From an uncultured Alteromonadaceae bacterium (GTDB taxonomy: Bacteria; Pseudomonadota; Gammaproteobacteria; Enterobacterales; Alteromonadaceae), in assembly GCA_913056495.1 (NCBI GenBank), contig CAJXMO010000010.1, forward strand, positions 97,261 through 161,260: a stretch of 64,000 nucleotides of DNA, in the 5' to 3' direction. The first letter of the stretch is position 1. Each line of letters begins with the position of its first letter. The notes beneath the pieces are model-generated. The model worked only from the letters and a program-made list of their open reading frames with translations, was not told the DNA's origin and did not search any database. The translations under genes were made by a program, and so were the position numbers. Of this stretch, positions 12,564 to 27,376 are shown in pieces.

Positions 12564-12593
12564 AGGTTGGGCCGAGCGTAGCGAATCCCAACC
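12564..12593. repeat. REP-like hairpin GGTTGGG...CCCAACC
   Basis: GGTTGGG (12565-12571) pairs with CCCAACC (12587-12593). The arm containing GCGTAGCGAATCCCAAC closely resembles, on the opposite strand, bases 46608-46628 of this window (about 17 of 21 positions by eye), so the two belong to one dispersed repeat family. Confidence 0.7.
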
Positions 12594-12607
12594 CCATCCA
12601 TAGTTAA

Positions 12608-13501
12608 TTAATATAATAAACTATATAGCTTTCTGCGGTACTGGGTGGCTACCGAATCACCTTTGGCCATAGTCGCTAAAATATCCATAAATACTTTTTT
12701 AACTTCGCCATCTTGCGCGTGTAAATCTTTTACTAAAATCGCCATCAGTATGCTTAGTGCTTCTTCATTCTGCTGAGCCTGATGTAATTGAACGGCTAGT
12801 TTTACCGTCAGCTCTGCATTGTTAGGTTGCTCATTTAACGCTTGGCGTAAAGCTTGAATCTCCGGTGTTTCGGCGGCCTCTTTATTGAGTTCCAATTTTG
12901 CGGTCAAAGTCTGATAATAATCATCCTGATCAACCATGCCAATCTCTGCTAACAGAGATTCCGCTTCTGAGTTTTGTCCCAGGTTTAATAGCACATCGAT
13001 CAGTTGCTTTTTCGATAAACTGTTATCTGACGCTATCTGATAGGCTTCTTTGGCCGGTTGAAGGGCCTCGGCATAATTTTGGGACTGAATTAACTCTGCA
13101 ACCTGTTGGTTTAGTTTATCTTCGGGTTTTGGCAGGTAAGGAGATAAAAATTCTTTTACCTGTGCCTCATTCTGCTCACCGGCAAAACCATTAAGCCCTT
13201 TACCTTCTTTAAATAAGATGACAGTGGGTAAATTTTGCACGCCAAATTGCATGGCTAATTGCTGCATTTGTGGATCATCACAATTAACAATCGCCAGATT
13301 TAAATCGTCTGTATATTGGCTTGCAACTTTAGCCAGAGTCTCCGACAACTTAATACTTTCACCACTGCGCTCAGTTGCAAAATTAATCACAATTAATTTG
13401 CTCTGACTAACTGTTAAAATTTCATGTTGAAAGTTTTCAGCAGTGATATTAATTACGTTATTACTCGGCTCTTGATTCAGGTTGAGACTATCCACAAACA
13501 C
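12608..13501 (-). CDS. cnoX: CnoX/YbbN-like thioredoxin-TPR chaperedoxin
   Basis: The 297 residues comprise a thioredoxin fold (about 18-125) followed by a helical TPR-like region to the end, the arrangement of E. coli CnoX (YbbN). CnoX is a cytoplasmic holdase that protects clients from chlorine damage and hands them to GroEL/ES and DnaK. The thioredoxin active-site position reads ERSGES, where E. coli has ERSQHC, so no redox cysteine is present there. A cysteine in IVNCDDPQM (residue 74) corresponds to the E. coli Cys that forms mixed disulfides. The cis-Pro segment LPTVILF is kept. The gene is convergent with serA; upstream lies the cheRDB group on the same strand. Confidence 0.85.
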   Translation of the reverse strand: MFVDSLNLNQEPSNNVINITAENFQHEILTVSQSKLIVINFATERSGESIKLSETLAKVASQYTDDLNLAIVNCDDPQMQQLAMQFGVQNLPTVILFKEGKGLNGFAGEQNEAQVKEFLSPYLPKPEDKLNQQVAELIQSQNYAEALQPAKEAYQIASDNSLSKKQLIDVLLNLGQNSEAESLLAEIGMVDQDDYYQTLTAKLELNKEAAETPEIQALRQALNEQPNNAELTVKLAVQLHQAQQNEEALSILMAILVKDLHAQDGEVKKVFMDILATMAKGDSVATQYRRKLYSLLY

Positions 13502-13572
13502 CCCGTTAATTTCTTTTTAAGTAACAACCAATATATTAACCTAAAAGTGCTTTAACAAGGTACAGCTGGGAT

Positions 13573-14619
13573 TTATTTAACAATTTTTGAAATGGCGGTT
13601 TTCATGCTAAGTGTGGCAATTTCATGTAAAGGCGCAATTTTTTGCACAGCTTTAAGCTCCACAGCTGCGCCAGGCATACCCCAAACAATACTGCTTGCCT
13701 GATCCTGGGCTATCGTTTTACAGCCTGCTTGTTGCATGGCTAACAAACCTTTGGCACCATCTGCGCCCATACCCGTTAAAATAATGCCCGTGGCTTTACC
13801 CGAGGTCTGGGCGGCTACTGAAGCAAATAACTTATCGACAGCAGGTCTGTGCCTGTTAACCTTTTCTTCTTCATCGAGCTGGCAAATATAACCCGTGGTG
13901 GTTTTTTTTATCGTTAGATGCTTATCCCCCGGGGCAATATAAATATTTCCGGGTTCAATTTTTTGACCGTGTTGAGCCTCGTGAACTCGCATTTGCGAAA
14001 TTTTATCTAACCTTTGTGCAAAGGAAGTCGAAAATACGGGTGGAATATGCTGGGTAATAACTATCGCAGACATATGGCCCGGCATTGCGGTGATGACTTC
14101 TTTAATGGCTTCAGTTCCGCCGGTAGACGCGCCTATTGCGATTAAATAATTAGGATCGAAACGAATGTGATTCAGGTCTATTTGCTGTTTGGCTGGTTTT
14201 GGCTTTTGCTGCTTTTGAATACTGGTTTTGGCAGCAGCCCGAATTTTTTCAATTAAATCCTCTGCATAAAAATTAAATTCTGCCATAACATTCATTTTGG
14301 GTTTAGCGACAAAATCTAATGCGCCAATTTCAAGTGCTTCCAGCGTTGCTGGTGCACCGGCTTGGGTTAACGTTGAGACCATAATGACCGGCATAGGTCT
14401 GAGCCGCATCAGGTTGCGTAGAAAGGTAATGCCATTCATCTTGGGCATTTCAATGTCCAGTGTCAGTACATCCGGATTCAGCGCTTTAATTTTCTCGCGT
14501 GCATCGTATGGATCTTCAGCCGTACCAACTACTTCAATATCTTTTGTATTTGACAAGATCTCAGTTAACAAGCCTCTGATTAACGGCGAATCATCAATAA
14601 TTAAAACTTTTATACTCAT
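13573..14619 (-). CDS. cheB: chemotaxis protein-glutamate methylesterase/glutaminase CheB
   Basis: CheB demethylates and deamidates chemoreceptor glutamyl sites during adaptation. The 348 residues hold an N-terminal receiver domain with the acidic pair DD at 9-10 and the phosphoacceptor Asp55 in LDIEMPKMNG, a linker (about 125-150) and the methylesterase domain. Its triad is visible: Ser in GASTGG, His in TQHIPP and Asp in GMGADGAKG. It is the last gene of cheR-cheD-cheB, 32 bases after cheD. No other che genes are in the window, so it probably serves a chemosensory system encoded elsewhere. Confidence 0.96.
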   Translation of the reverse strand: MSIKVLIIDDSPLIRGLLTEILSNTKDIEVVGTAEDPYDAREKIKALNPDVLTLDIEMPKMNGITFLRNLMRLRPMPVIMVSTLTQAGAPATLEALEIGALDFVAKPKMNVMAEFNFYAEDLIEKIRAAAKTSIQKQQKPKPAKQQIDLNHIRFDPNYLIAIGASTGGTEAIKEVITAMPGHMSAIVITQHIPPVFSTSFAQRLDKISQMRVHEAQHGQKIEPGNIYIAPGDKHLTIKKTTTGYICQLDEEEKVNRHRPAVDKLFASVAAQTSGKATGIILTGMGADGAKGLLAMQQAGCKTIAQDQASSIVWGMPGAAVELKAVQKIAPLHEIATLSMKTAISKIVK

Positions 14620-14651
14620 TTCAGTGCCTGAATTATTTGCAAAGACGCTGA

Positions 14652-15278
14652 CTAAAACAGCTCAATATCACTTTCGGTTTCATGTTGCTCTATATCATGC
14701 ATATAGGAGACTTCCCGTTTTTGAATGGTGTCATTATGCATACTACGAAGTCGCTTCATCTTAGCAATACCTGAATTAGGATGAAACATGATCTTTCTGG
14801 GCCAGGGGCCGCCAACATCATGTGCTATGACAGGAATTTCTTCTGCCTGTAAATACTGACGCACAAACTGAATATTGCTCTCTCCTACATCTGACATATT
14901 AGGAACAATCTTTCCACCACCGAATACCTTGGCGACTAAGCGTTCTTTTTTACCTCCATTTTTTAAAATTTCATTAATTAAATATTCCATTGCCCAGTGG
15001 CCATAACGGCAGGTGTAACTGGTATCCAGCTGCCAATTATCTTTGCCATGAGCGTCCCGTTTGATGGGGAGCATAAAATGATTCATTCCACCTATGCCCA
15101 AAGTTTCATCCCAGATACAAGCAGAGATACAGGAACCCAGAACCGTTGAAATCAGTTCATTATTTTTTGTGACATATAATTCACCAGGCAGAATTTTAGC
15201 GATGACCATTTGTCGGTTCTTATCAACAAACCGTTTAACCTGCTCGTAACCTTTAATGCTGGGTTGAATATTGATCAC
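14652..15278 (-). CDS. cheD: chemoreceptor glutamine deamidase CheD
   Basis: CheD deamidates glutamines of chemoreceptors and can interact with CheC. The 208 residues contain the catalytic Cys in LGSCISACIWD and the His in GGMNHFMLP, plus the family core KVFGGGKI. The protein extends past the usual core (about 160 residues) with a C-terminal tail rich in charged residues (about 170-208). Its start overlaps the cheR stop by four bases (ATGA), so the two are translationally coupled. Confidence 0.95.
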   Translation of the reverse strand: MINIQPSIKGYEQVKRFVDKNRQMVIAKILPGELYVTKNNELISTVLGSCISACIWDETLGIGGMNHFMLPIKRDAHGKDNWQLDTSYTCRYGHWAMEYLINEILKNGGKKERLVAKVFGGGKIVPNMSDVGESNIQFVRQYLQAEEIPVIAHDVGGPWPRKIMFHPNSGIAKMKRLRSMHNDTIQKREVSYMHDIEQHETESDIELF

Positions 15279-16105
15279 AGCGTCTCCTTGCGTTGATAAA
15301 TAGTCTGTCCCAACGCATTAAAATCAGTAACGTCCCGGCTAAGGGTTTCTGAGTGGCCTAAAAATAAATAACCTCCGGGTTTTAATAATTGAGCATATCG
15401 GCGGATTAAATTGTTTTTAGTTTCATGATCAAAATAAATAACAACATTGCGGCAAAAAATAATGTCAAACGGGCCTTGCATTGGCCACTTCTCTAATAAA
15501 TTTAAGCGCTTAAAATGAACATGTTTCTGAATAGCCGGTTTAATTTTAAATTGGTCGTTTTGCTTACTGTAAACAAAGCCTAGTCTTTTAATTGAGTCAT
15601 CCAGACCATTTAGCGATTGACTAGGATAAATTGCGGCCTGGGCTCTAGCGAGCACATTTGAGTCTAAGTCTGTTGCCAGTACCTTTAAATCCCAGCTATT
15701 AGCCGGAAATGCCGGCGCCATTGTCATCGCGATTGAATAGGCTTCTTCTCCGCTGGAACAACCAGCCGACCAGATCCGGATACGGCGTTCACCTTTTGAC
15801 TGGCTCAGCAGTTTTGGAATAACGGATTGTTTAAGAAAGTCGAAGTGGTGCTTTTCACGAAAAAAAGATGTCAGATTGGTGGTGATTGCATTAATAAAAT
15901 GGCTGAACTCTTCATGATTTTTTTGTTTGAGAAAATCACAGTATTGATCAAAGCTATTGAGTTTTAATGCTCGCAACCGGCGGGAGAGGCGGGAGTATAC
16001 CATCTCTCTTTTATGTGCGCCGAGTACTATCCCTGAAGACTGATAAACTAACTCTTTGATCAGCTCAAAGTTAGCATCAGTCATTTTAAATTCTCTGTTT
16101 TCCAA
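15275..16105 (-). CDS. cheR: chemotaxis protein methyltransferase CheR
   Basis: CheR methylates receptor glutamates using S-adenosylmethionine. The 276 residues show the N-terminal helical domain (about 10-75), TNLTSFFRE, the SAM-binding segment RIWSAGCSSGEEAYSIAM, and the downstream IIFCRNVVIYFD and GGYLFLGHSETL blocks of the methyltransferase domain. It is the first gene of the cheR-cheD-cheB operon; the 95-base gap upstream to dusA must hold the promoter unless transcription reads through from dusA. Confidence 0.96.
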   Translation of the reverse strand: MENREFKMTDANFELIKELVYQSSGIVLGAHKREMVYSRLSRRLRALKLNSFDQYCDFLKQKNHEEFSHFINAITTNLTSFFREKHHFDFLKQSVIPKLLSQSKGERRIRIWSAGCSSGEEAYSIAMTMAPAFPANSWDLKVLATDLDSNVLARAQAAIYPSQSLNGLDDSIKRLGFVYSKQNDQFKIKPAIQKHVHFKRLNLLEKWPMQGPFDIIFCRNVVIYFDHETKNNLIRRYAQLLKPGGYLFLGHSETLSRDVTDFNALGQTIYQRKETL

Positions 16106-16200
16106 TCAATTACCCAAAATTAAACTGAATTCCTAGTAATACAGAATAGAAGTTTTCGGGCGCATTGCCAGCAATTTCTGCTGTGTTTTTAACTATATCT

Positions 16201-17178
16201 TTATTTCATTTGTGCCAGCGCAAGTTTTAATAAATCAGAGCCTTGCGGATGCTGTCTTGCATTTTCACTTAAAAAGCGCCGCCATAATCTGGCTTTTGGT
16301 TGACCATTGAACAGCCCCAACATATGGCGAGCAATATGCCAGCTGGTTGCGCCGTTTTGAGTTTCGTTTTCCATATACTCAAACATGGCTTCAGCTACAT
16401 CGATGCGGCTTAGGTGAGATGCAGGTATGCCATATAGCTGCTCATCTACTTGTTGCATTAAATATGGATTTTGATAAACCGCGCGGCCTAGCATAACGCC
16501 ATCAACATGCTGAAGGTGCGCTTTTGCTTGCTCTATGGTTTCAATGCCGCCATTGATGCTAAATGTGAGTTCTGGGAAATCTTTTTTTAGTTGGTAGACT
16601 CTTTGGTAGTCTAGTGGAGGTACTTCGCGGTTTTGTTTTGGGCTTAAACCTTTCAACCAAGCTTTTCTGGCATGGACAATAAAGTGTTCACAACCCGCTG
16701 CCTGCACCTTTTCAACAAATTGTGTCAGAAATTCATAACTGTCAAAATCATCAATACCGATTCTGGATTTGACGGTGACCGGTAAATCGCAGGCTTGTTG
16801 CATAGCAGTCAAACACTCACTAACTGTATCCGGTTCAGCCATTAAGCAGGCTCCAAATCGGCCGTTCTGGACTCTGTCGGACGGACAACCGACATTTATA
16901 TTAATCTCGTCATATCCATATTCCTGTGCTGCTACAGCGGCTTTAGCCATATCTGCCGGATCACTGCCACCTAATTGTAAAACGATAGGGTGCTCTGCCT
17001 GATTAAACTGTAAATAATCACCTTTACCATAAATGATGGCGCCGGTTGTGACCATTTCTGTATAGAGTACTGCATGTCTTGACATTGTACGGTAGAAATA
17101 CCGGCAATGTCTGTCAGTCCAATCCAACATGGGGGCAACAGAAAATGTGTGGTCTATTTTATTTACAGCTTGGCTCAT
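16201..17178 (-). CDS. dusA: tRNA-dihydrouridine synthase A
   Basis: DusA reduces U20/U20a in the D-loop of tRNA using FMN and NADPH. The 325 residues form a TIM barrel with the N-terminal VAPMLDWTDRHCR motif, the catalytic-cysteine region NVGCPSDRVQNGRFGACLM, and the FMN-binding INGGI and MLGRAVYQNP. The MLDWTDRHCR start and GRFGACLM distinguish DusA from DusB and DusC. It is a stand-alone leftward gene. Confidence 0.96.
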   Translation of the reverse strand: MSQAVNKIDHTFSVAPMLDWTDRHCRYFYRTMSRHAVLYTEMVTTGAIIYGKGDYLQFNQAEHPIVLQLGGSDPADMAKAAVAAQEYGYDEININVGCPSDRVQNGRFGACLMAEPDTVSECLTAMQQACDLPVTVKSRIGIDDFDSYEFLTQFVEKVQAAGCEHFIVHARKAWLKGLSPKQNREVPPLDYQRVYQLKKDFPELTFSINGGIETIEQAKAHLQHVDGVMLGRAVYQNPYLMQQVDEQLYGIPASHLSRIDVAEAMFEYMENETQNGATSWHIARHMLGLFNGQPKARLWRRFLSENARQHPQGSDLLKLALAQMK

Positions 17179-17289
17179 AAGGGCTCTACAATTTACTTCA
17201 AAAAATCAGGAGCATATTTTAGCGTATTTTACCCGCAGCGTGCCAATATTCATTTTATTTGGTGAGTAAACGGGGCTAGGTTTATTCTG

Positions 17290-17335
17290 AAAATCTAAAA
17301 TCTAAAATCTAAAATCTAAAATCTAAAATCTAAAA
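17290..17335. repeat. heptanucleotide tandem repeat (AAAATCT)6
   Basis: Six perfect copies of AAAATCT fill 17290-17331 with a partial seventh, ending two bases from the fau stop codon in the gap between fau and dusA. The unit differs by one base from the heptamer array at 26584-26674. The count is likely to vary between strains, as in simple-sequence tracts generally. Confidence 0.95.
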
Positions 17336-17337
17336 GA

Positions 17338-17922
17338 CTAATCCGGCTTGATAGTCTGGCTTGGGGTAATAATTGCATCCAGCGGGACATCCCAGGTTTC
17401 AACCGGCAGAGCATCTACTTGCTGGCAATCATGGGCCAGTCCGATTCGTCTTTGCGCAGGGTGGGGAAGAGAAAATGTTCTGTCATAAAAGCCACCGCCC
17501 ATGCCCATTCGATTTCCGTGTTTATCAAATGCAACCAAAGGTAAAAATACATGGCTTAAGCTAGCGGGTGGGCAAATAGTTTGTGCATTCAACTTGGGTT
17601 CAGGTATGCCAAATTTGTTTTTGGTGAGCTGGGTATCAGGCTGATATTTAAAAAAAGCTAAATGATTTTTCGCAAACGGGTGCAAAACCGGCAAATACAC
17701 TTCAGCGTCATTAAGCCAGCAATATTCAATGAGCGCAATTGGATTAATTTCACCGTCATTCGCTAAGTAAACTGCTACTTTATTTCCAGCCGTGATAAGT
17801 TTTTGCTGTTTGACTTGCTCAACGAGTTGAAATTGAGCACTTAACTGAGTTTCTTCAGATAGAGCTTGCCTGAGTTGTCTGATATGGTTTCTGATTTTGT
17901 TTCTTTCTGTCTGACTGACCAT
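17338..17922 (-). CDS. fau: 5-formyltetrahydrofolate cyclo-ligase
   Basis: This enzyme (YgfA, MTHFS) converts 5-formyl-THF to 5,10-methenyl-THF with ATP and so recovers the storage folate. The 194 residues fit the family. Visible are the basic N-terminus RNHIRQLRQAL, the substrate-pocket VYLANDGEINP and the signature GMGGGFYDRTF near residue 140, followed by GLAHDCQQV. In many gammaproteobacteria the 6S RNA gene sits directly upstream, but here only 112 bases separate it from a divergent gene, too little for 6S RNA. Confidence 0.95.
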   Translation of the reverse strand: MVSQTERNKIRNHIRQLRQALSEETQLSAQFQLVEQVKQQKLITAGNKVAVYLANDGEINPIALIEYCWLNDAEVYLPVLHPFAKNHLAFFKYQPDTQLTKNKFGIPEPKLNAQTICPPASLSHVFLPLVAFDKHGNRMGMGGGFYDRTFSLPHPAQRRIGLAHDCQQVDALPVETWDVPLDAIITPSQTIKPD

Positions 17923-18055
17923 TTAGCGCTCAGCTTGTGTGAATCAATAAAATGAGAGTGTATCAAATTCACATTTTATGGTTAAGCAAATTGATTAGGT
18001 TCAGGTTTCGACTTACACTTAATCTGTTGTTTGAATGCTAAACGGAATGAATTAT

Positions 18056-18292
18056 ATGGATATAGAACCCGGATCCGAGCCAAAAATGAACCCCATCAGT
18101 AAGTTGTTGGTATCACTACTCATACTTCTTTCTTTTGGTTGTATTGTTTTATTGGTACTGCTGATCATCAGCTCAGCCTTGACGTTGGCTGGTTTATTTT
18201 TGATTGGCTTGGCTATTGTATTGCCACTGCTGATTGCCGGGAACATGATTCGGATGGCGTTTCGCAACCATAAACGCAATCATCACTATTAA
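18056..18292 (+). CDS. small membrane protein, two transmembrane segments
   Basis: I prefer the ATG at 18056 (78 residues), which has CGGA nine bases upstream; in-frame ATGs at 18035 and 18047 are possible. After a short acidic N-terminus come two closely spaced hydrophobic segments (about 15-37 and 40-63) and a basic His/Asn-rich tail, RNHKRNHHY. This predicts an inner-membrane hairpin with both ends on the same side. I do not recognise the family. It is divergent from fau and convergent with the DUF1993-like gene. Confidence 0.6.
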   Translation: MDIEPGSEPKMNPISKLLVSLLILLSFGCIVLLVLLIISSALTLAGLFLIGLAIVLPLLIAGNMIRMAFRNHKRNHHY

Positions 18293-18302
18293 TGCGGATT
18301 AC

Positions 18303-18818
18303 TTAGTCTGTTGTTTTTACATAAGGTGCCAGATAAGTTAAAAAATCCGCTTTACCCAGTTTAATCCCTTCTGCTCGCAATAGCGCATATACAGTCGTCA
18401 GGTGGAAATAGAAGTTAGGCATTAAATAGTCTTCAACGTATAGATGGCCTGACACTTCACAAAATCTTCCGGGCCCTAAACCAATTCTTTTGATTCTGTT
18501 GAGTTGTCCATCATCTACATGGATATTATTGATTAAATCTTTTGTCTGGCTGATAGCGTATTGAGCCATTTCCAGAGAGGGGACTTCAATACTTAAATTC
18601 TCTATCGCTAAACCGGCGCACCACTGAGAAAATCCTCTGGGCTGATTACAAATCAGTGCAACCTGTGCGCCTAATGGGAACATATCTTCACTGAGTCGCA
18701 AGTCCATCATCTTATCCGGATCGTTAAAATGTACTTTGCCCAAATCTAATATATGTTCCAGCGTTTCAAGCCGACTGGAAAATATACGTTTAATGGAATC
18801 TATTTGCTGAGTGGACAT
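18303..18818 (-). CDS. DUF1993-family (DinB-like) protein
   Basis: The 171 residues match my memory of the DUF1993 family: an N-terminal helix, the central segment DMFPLGAQVALICNQPRGF, and the C-terminal block MPNFYFHLTTVYALLRAEG followed by LGKADFL. The family has a four-helix DinB-like fold. No biochemical function is established that I know of, and I see no clear metal triad. It is a single leftward gene with its own upstream gap. Confidence 0.8.
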   Translation of the reverse strand: MSTQQIDSIKRIFSSRLETLEHILDLGKVHFNDPDKMMDLRLSEDMFPLGAQVALICNQPRGFSQWCAGLAIENLSIEVPSLEMAQYAISQTKDLINNIHVDDGQLNRIKRIGLGPGRFCEVSGHLYVEDYLMPNFYFHLTTVYALLRAEGIKLGKADFLTYLAPYVKTTD

Positions 18819-18908
18819 GATTTACTCCTTTAATTTTACGCTCCTTATAGCTTAGTTGGCTTTGTTATTTATTGCTGATAAAAACAGGGGGATTTAAATT
18901 TTAGATAC

Positions 18909-18935
18909 AAAAAAGCCGACTAAAGTCGGCTTTTT
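18909..18935 (-). terminator. rho-independent terminator after gltD (bidirectional form)
   Basis: An 11 bp stem, AAAAAGCCGAC (18910-18920) with GTCGGCTTTTT (18925-18935), and a TAAA loop. It lies 22 bases past the gltD stop on the minus strand; the A and T flanks would allow termination in either direction. Confidence 0.92.
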
Positions 18936-18957
18936 GAAACGCATGATAAGTTAGCTA

Positions 18958-24850
<5,893 letters not shown>

Positions 24851-25206
24851 CAAAACCTCCGAGGCCCACGGTTTTTCCGCTGACTAACTCGCACACAATG
24901 TTACCGTGCCCGATAGCTTAGGTTTAACCATGTAAATTTTCATTCAGTAATTTTTTCGACAGAACCTAATACAATAACTATTTATCGTAAAAAGATCAAT
25001 CTCAGACTTGTGTAATTCAATTCAGTTGCGCCGGCTTTGGTGCTGCTGAATTTAGCAAAATAGCGAGTAAATTCCTCTATTTTGCGGGTAAAGTTAACTA
25101 AACGTCGGTTAACTTGAGTTGTTCTATTTTGCACTAAATTTTTCAATATAGGTATATAAATAAAAATTCTTAATTGAATAAATATTCTATATTCCTACAT
25201 AAAAAT
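24851..25206. other. gltB upstream region
   Basis: A 356-base A+T-rich gap between folE2 and gltB, both leftward. It should hold the gltBD promoter. It contains a 9 bp inverted repeat GCAAAATAG (25055-25063) / CTATTTTGC (25077-25085) and a further CTATTTTGC at about 25126. These may be operator or terminator remnants; I assign no regulator. Confidence 0.4.
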
Positions 25207-26136
25207 TTAATAAGGCAGGTATCCGCCTGCTATACCTTTGGTCGAAACACTCACCGCATCATGTGCATGCAATGACTCAAAATGATTTACTCGAACCCAA
25301 AAATCTGTATATGCTTCAACTAAATTAAGCGCGTGTTTTAGACGACGTCCCGCATCTTCACAAAACATCAGGTTTTGTCCGTTTAAACGTGCAAACTCTT
25401 GCTCGTCTTCACGTTTAACCGCAGCTTGCACCGGAGTTTGCAACGCACCTTCAACCAGGTTGACCAAATCTGTAATGGGGAAGGCTTCAATTTGCTGGCT
25501 TAGCTTTACTTTTACTTCTGCCGTACTGCGCTGACTATGCGGTGTTGCAACAATGCCTTCTGTTGTACCTAGCCATTTACGTACCAACTCGCTGTCAACT
25601 TGCTGTTGGCCATCAAACTTTTCTTCAAATGCTTTTTGAATGAGCTGTCTGGCAAGTGCTGCAGAGCAAGGACAGGTAGATGAATAAGGTACATCAATCT
25701 GCATTTCTATATGAGTCTGACCTTCACGTACACAGCCGATTATGGTGATCGGATACGCTTTCCAACCCTGTTTACCACTGATTAATGACTTACGTCTCAT
25801 GTGGTAATCAAAACTGAATTTAATAAAAGCTTTATCACTCAGTTCTTCGTGGCTTGAAATAAAGTTTGCAAGCAATTCAGTTAGTGATGCTTTAGTTAAG
25901 CTGCCTTCTGTAGAGAGCTGATCCAATAACAAATATAGCCTCGACATATGAATACCTTTGGCTTTAGCTTGGATAAGGTTCACAAAAGCTTCTACTTTTG
26001 CACTTACAGGGCGAGGCGCCTCTCCTTTTGCTTCGACCATTACAGGCACTTCAATTTCACTCATTCCAACCCAATCCAATACACCTTCATGTTGTGCTGA
26101 AGATTGGTTGGCTACGTCAGGCATAGAAGTCGGCAT
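25207..26136 (-). CDS. folE2: GTP cyclohydrolase FolE2 (type IB)
   Basis: FolE2 converts GTP to 7,8-dihydroneopterin triphosphate, entering folate (and queuosine) synthesis. The 309 residues match the metal-flexible COG1469 type rather than the zinc-dependent FolE1. The conserved [10 protein letters not shown] segment carries the metal-binding cysteine, and the later VATPHSQRS and [16 protein letters not shown] blocks are present. The N-terminal MPDVAN is also typical. Elsewhere folE2 is often zinc-repressed through Zur; I looked for a Zur-like palindrome upstream and saw none convincing. Confidence 0.95.
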   Translation of the reverse strand: MPTSMPDVANQSSAQHEGVLDWVGMSEIEVPVMVEAKGEAPRPVSAKVEAFVNLIQAKAKGIHMSRLYLLLDQLSTEGSLTKASLTELLANFISSHEELSDKAFIKFSFDYHMRRKSLISGKQGWKAYPITIIGCVREGQTHIEMQIDVPYSSTCPCSAALARQLIQKAFEEKFDGQQQVDSELVRKWLGTTEGIVATPHSQRSTAEVKVKLSQQIEAFPITDLVNLVEGALQTPVQAAVKREDEQEFARLNGQNLMFCEDAGRRLKHALNLVEAYTDFWVRVNHFESLHAHDAVSVSTKGIAGGYLPY

Positions 26137-26583
26137 TTACTCTCCAATTTAGTTAGAACTTAGACAGACTTTAAAAAAGGGCGCACTTTATACCATAAAA
26201 TTGAATATTTTGATTGGTTTTTTTTCGCACAGCGCCCAACATGGTGCAATTCGCTTTATTTTATCACTAATATGAACCGGCTAAACACCCATATCTTGTA
26301 CCGGAATAGCGGCTTTTAACGAGCTACAATGAGTTTTGGTTCTTTTTATCTGGTAATTTATTTGTGCAGCAAAACATGGATATATCCAACTTGTTTTGCC
26401 TGTGTTTCCAGCTTGTTATCACTATATATAAGTGTCTGAACGAGCAGAGTGAATCAAGCGTCATCACATATATACAGTCAGTGTGTTTCAGCAACCTGAT
26501 AAGCTGATTTGTGGTTTTAGGTTAGCTTCATTCGAGCTGAGCGTATGAAATTGCGCGAGACTTATAGGGGCGTTAATATGTCA

Positions 26584-26674
26584 CTAATATCTAATGTCTA
26601 ATGTCTAATATCTAATATCTAATATCTAATATCTAATATCTAATATCTAATATCTAATATCTAATATCTAATAT
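26584..26674. repeat. heptanucleotide tandem repeat, 13 copies of CTAATAT
   Basis: Thirteen contiguous seven-base units run from 26584 to 26674; units 2 and 3 read CTAATGT and the rest CTAATAT. Degenerate copies follow to about 26690. The array ends about 120 bases before the -35 box of the S10 promoter. The unit differs by one base from the CTAAAAT phase of the array at 17290. Confidence 0.95.
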
Positions 26675-26794
26675 CCAATCTTCTAATATATAGGATATAG
26701 GTAAACGCAAAACGGCTGGTCGGCTTCTGCAACACTAAGCACCAGACAAAGTACAGACCAGGTATAAAATAATTACTTTTTAATCAATCATTGG

Positions 26795-26822
26795 TTGCAT
26801 TGATTCGTTTTATTTGTATAAT
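26795..26822 (+). promoter_or_regulatory. sigma-70 promoter of the S10 operon
   Basis: TTGCAT (26795-26800) and a perfect TATAAT (26817-26822) are 16 bases apart. It gives a leader of about 205 nucleotides before rpsJ, comparable with the long leader of the E. coli S10 operon. Confidence 0.85.
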
Positions 26823-26829
26823 ACGCCAC

Positions 26830-27346
<517 letters not shown>

Positions 27347-27376
27347 CCAGCAATTTGAAAGTAAGAGGTTATAAAC

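Noticed and set aside
17923..18055. 6S RNA (ssrS) next to fau
   Set aside because: The usual neighbour gap is only about 130 bases between divergent genes and shows no long rod-like pairing; 6S RNA needs about 180 nucleotides.
26137..26200. Zur box upstream of folE2
   Set aside because: The A+T-rich sequence has TATACCATAAAATTG but not the long inverted repeat of gammaproteobacterial Zur sites.
26584..26674. Iterons of a replication origin
   Set aside because: The unit is a seven-base low-complexity tract; there is no DnaA box cluster, initiator gene or plasmid-type context, and it lies before a ribosomal operon.
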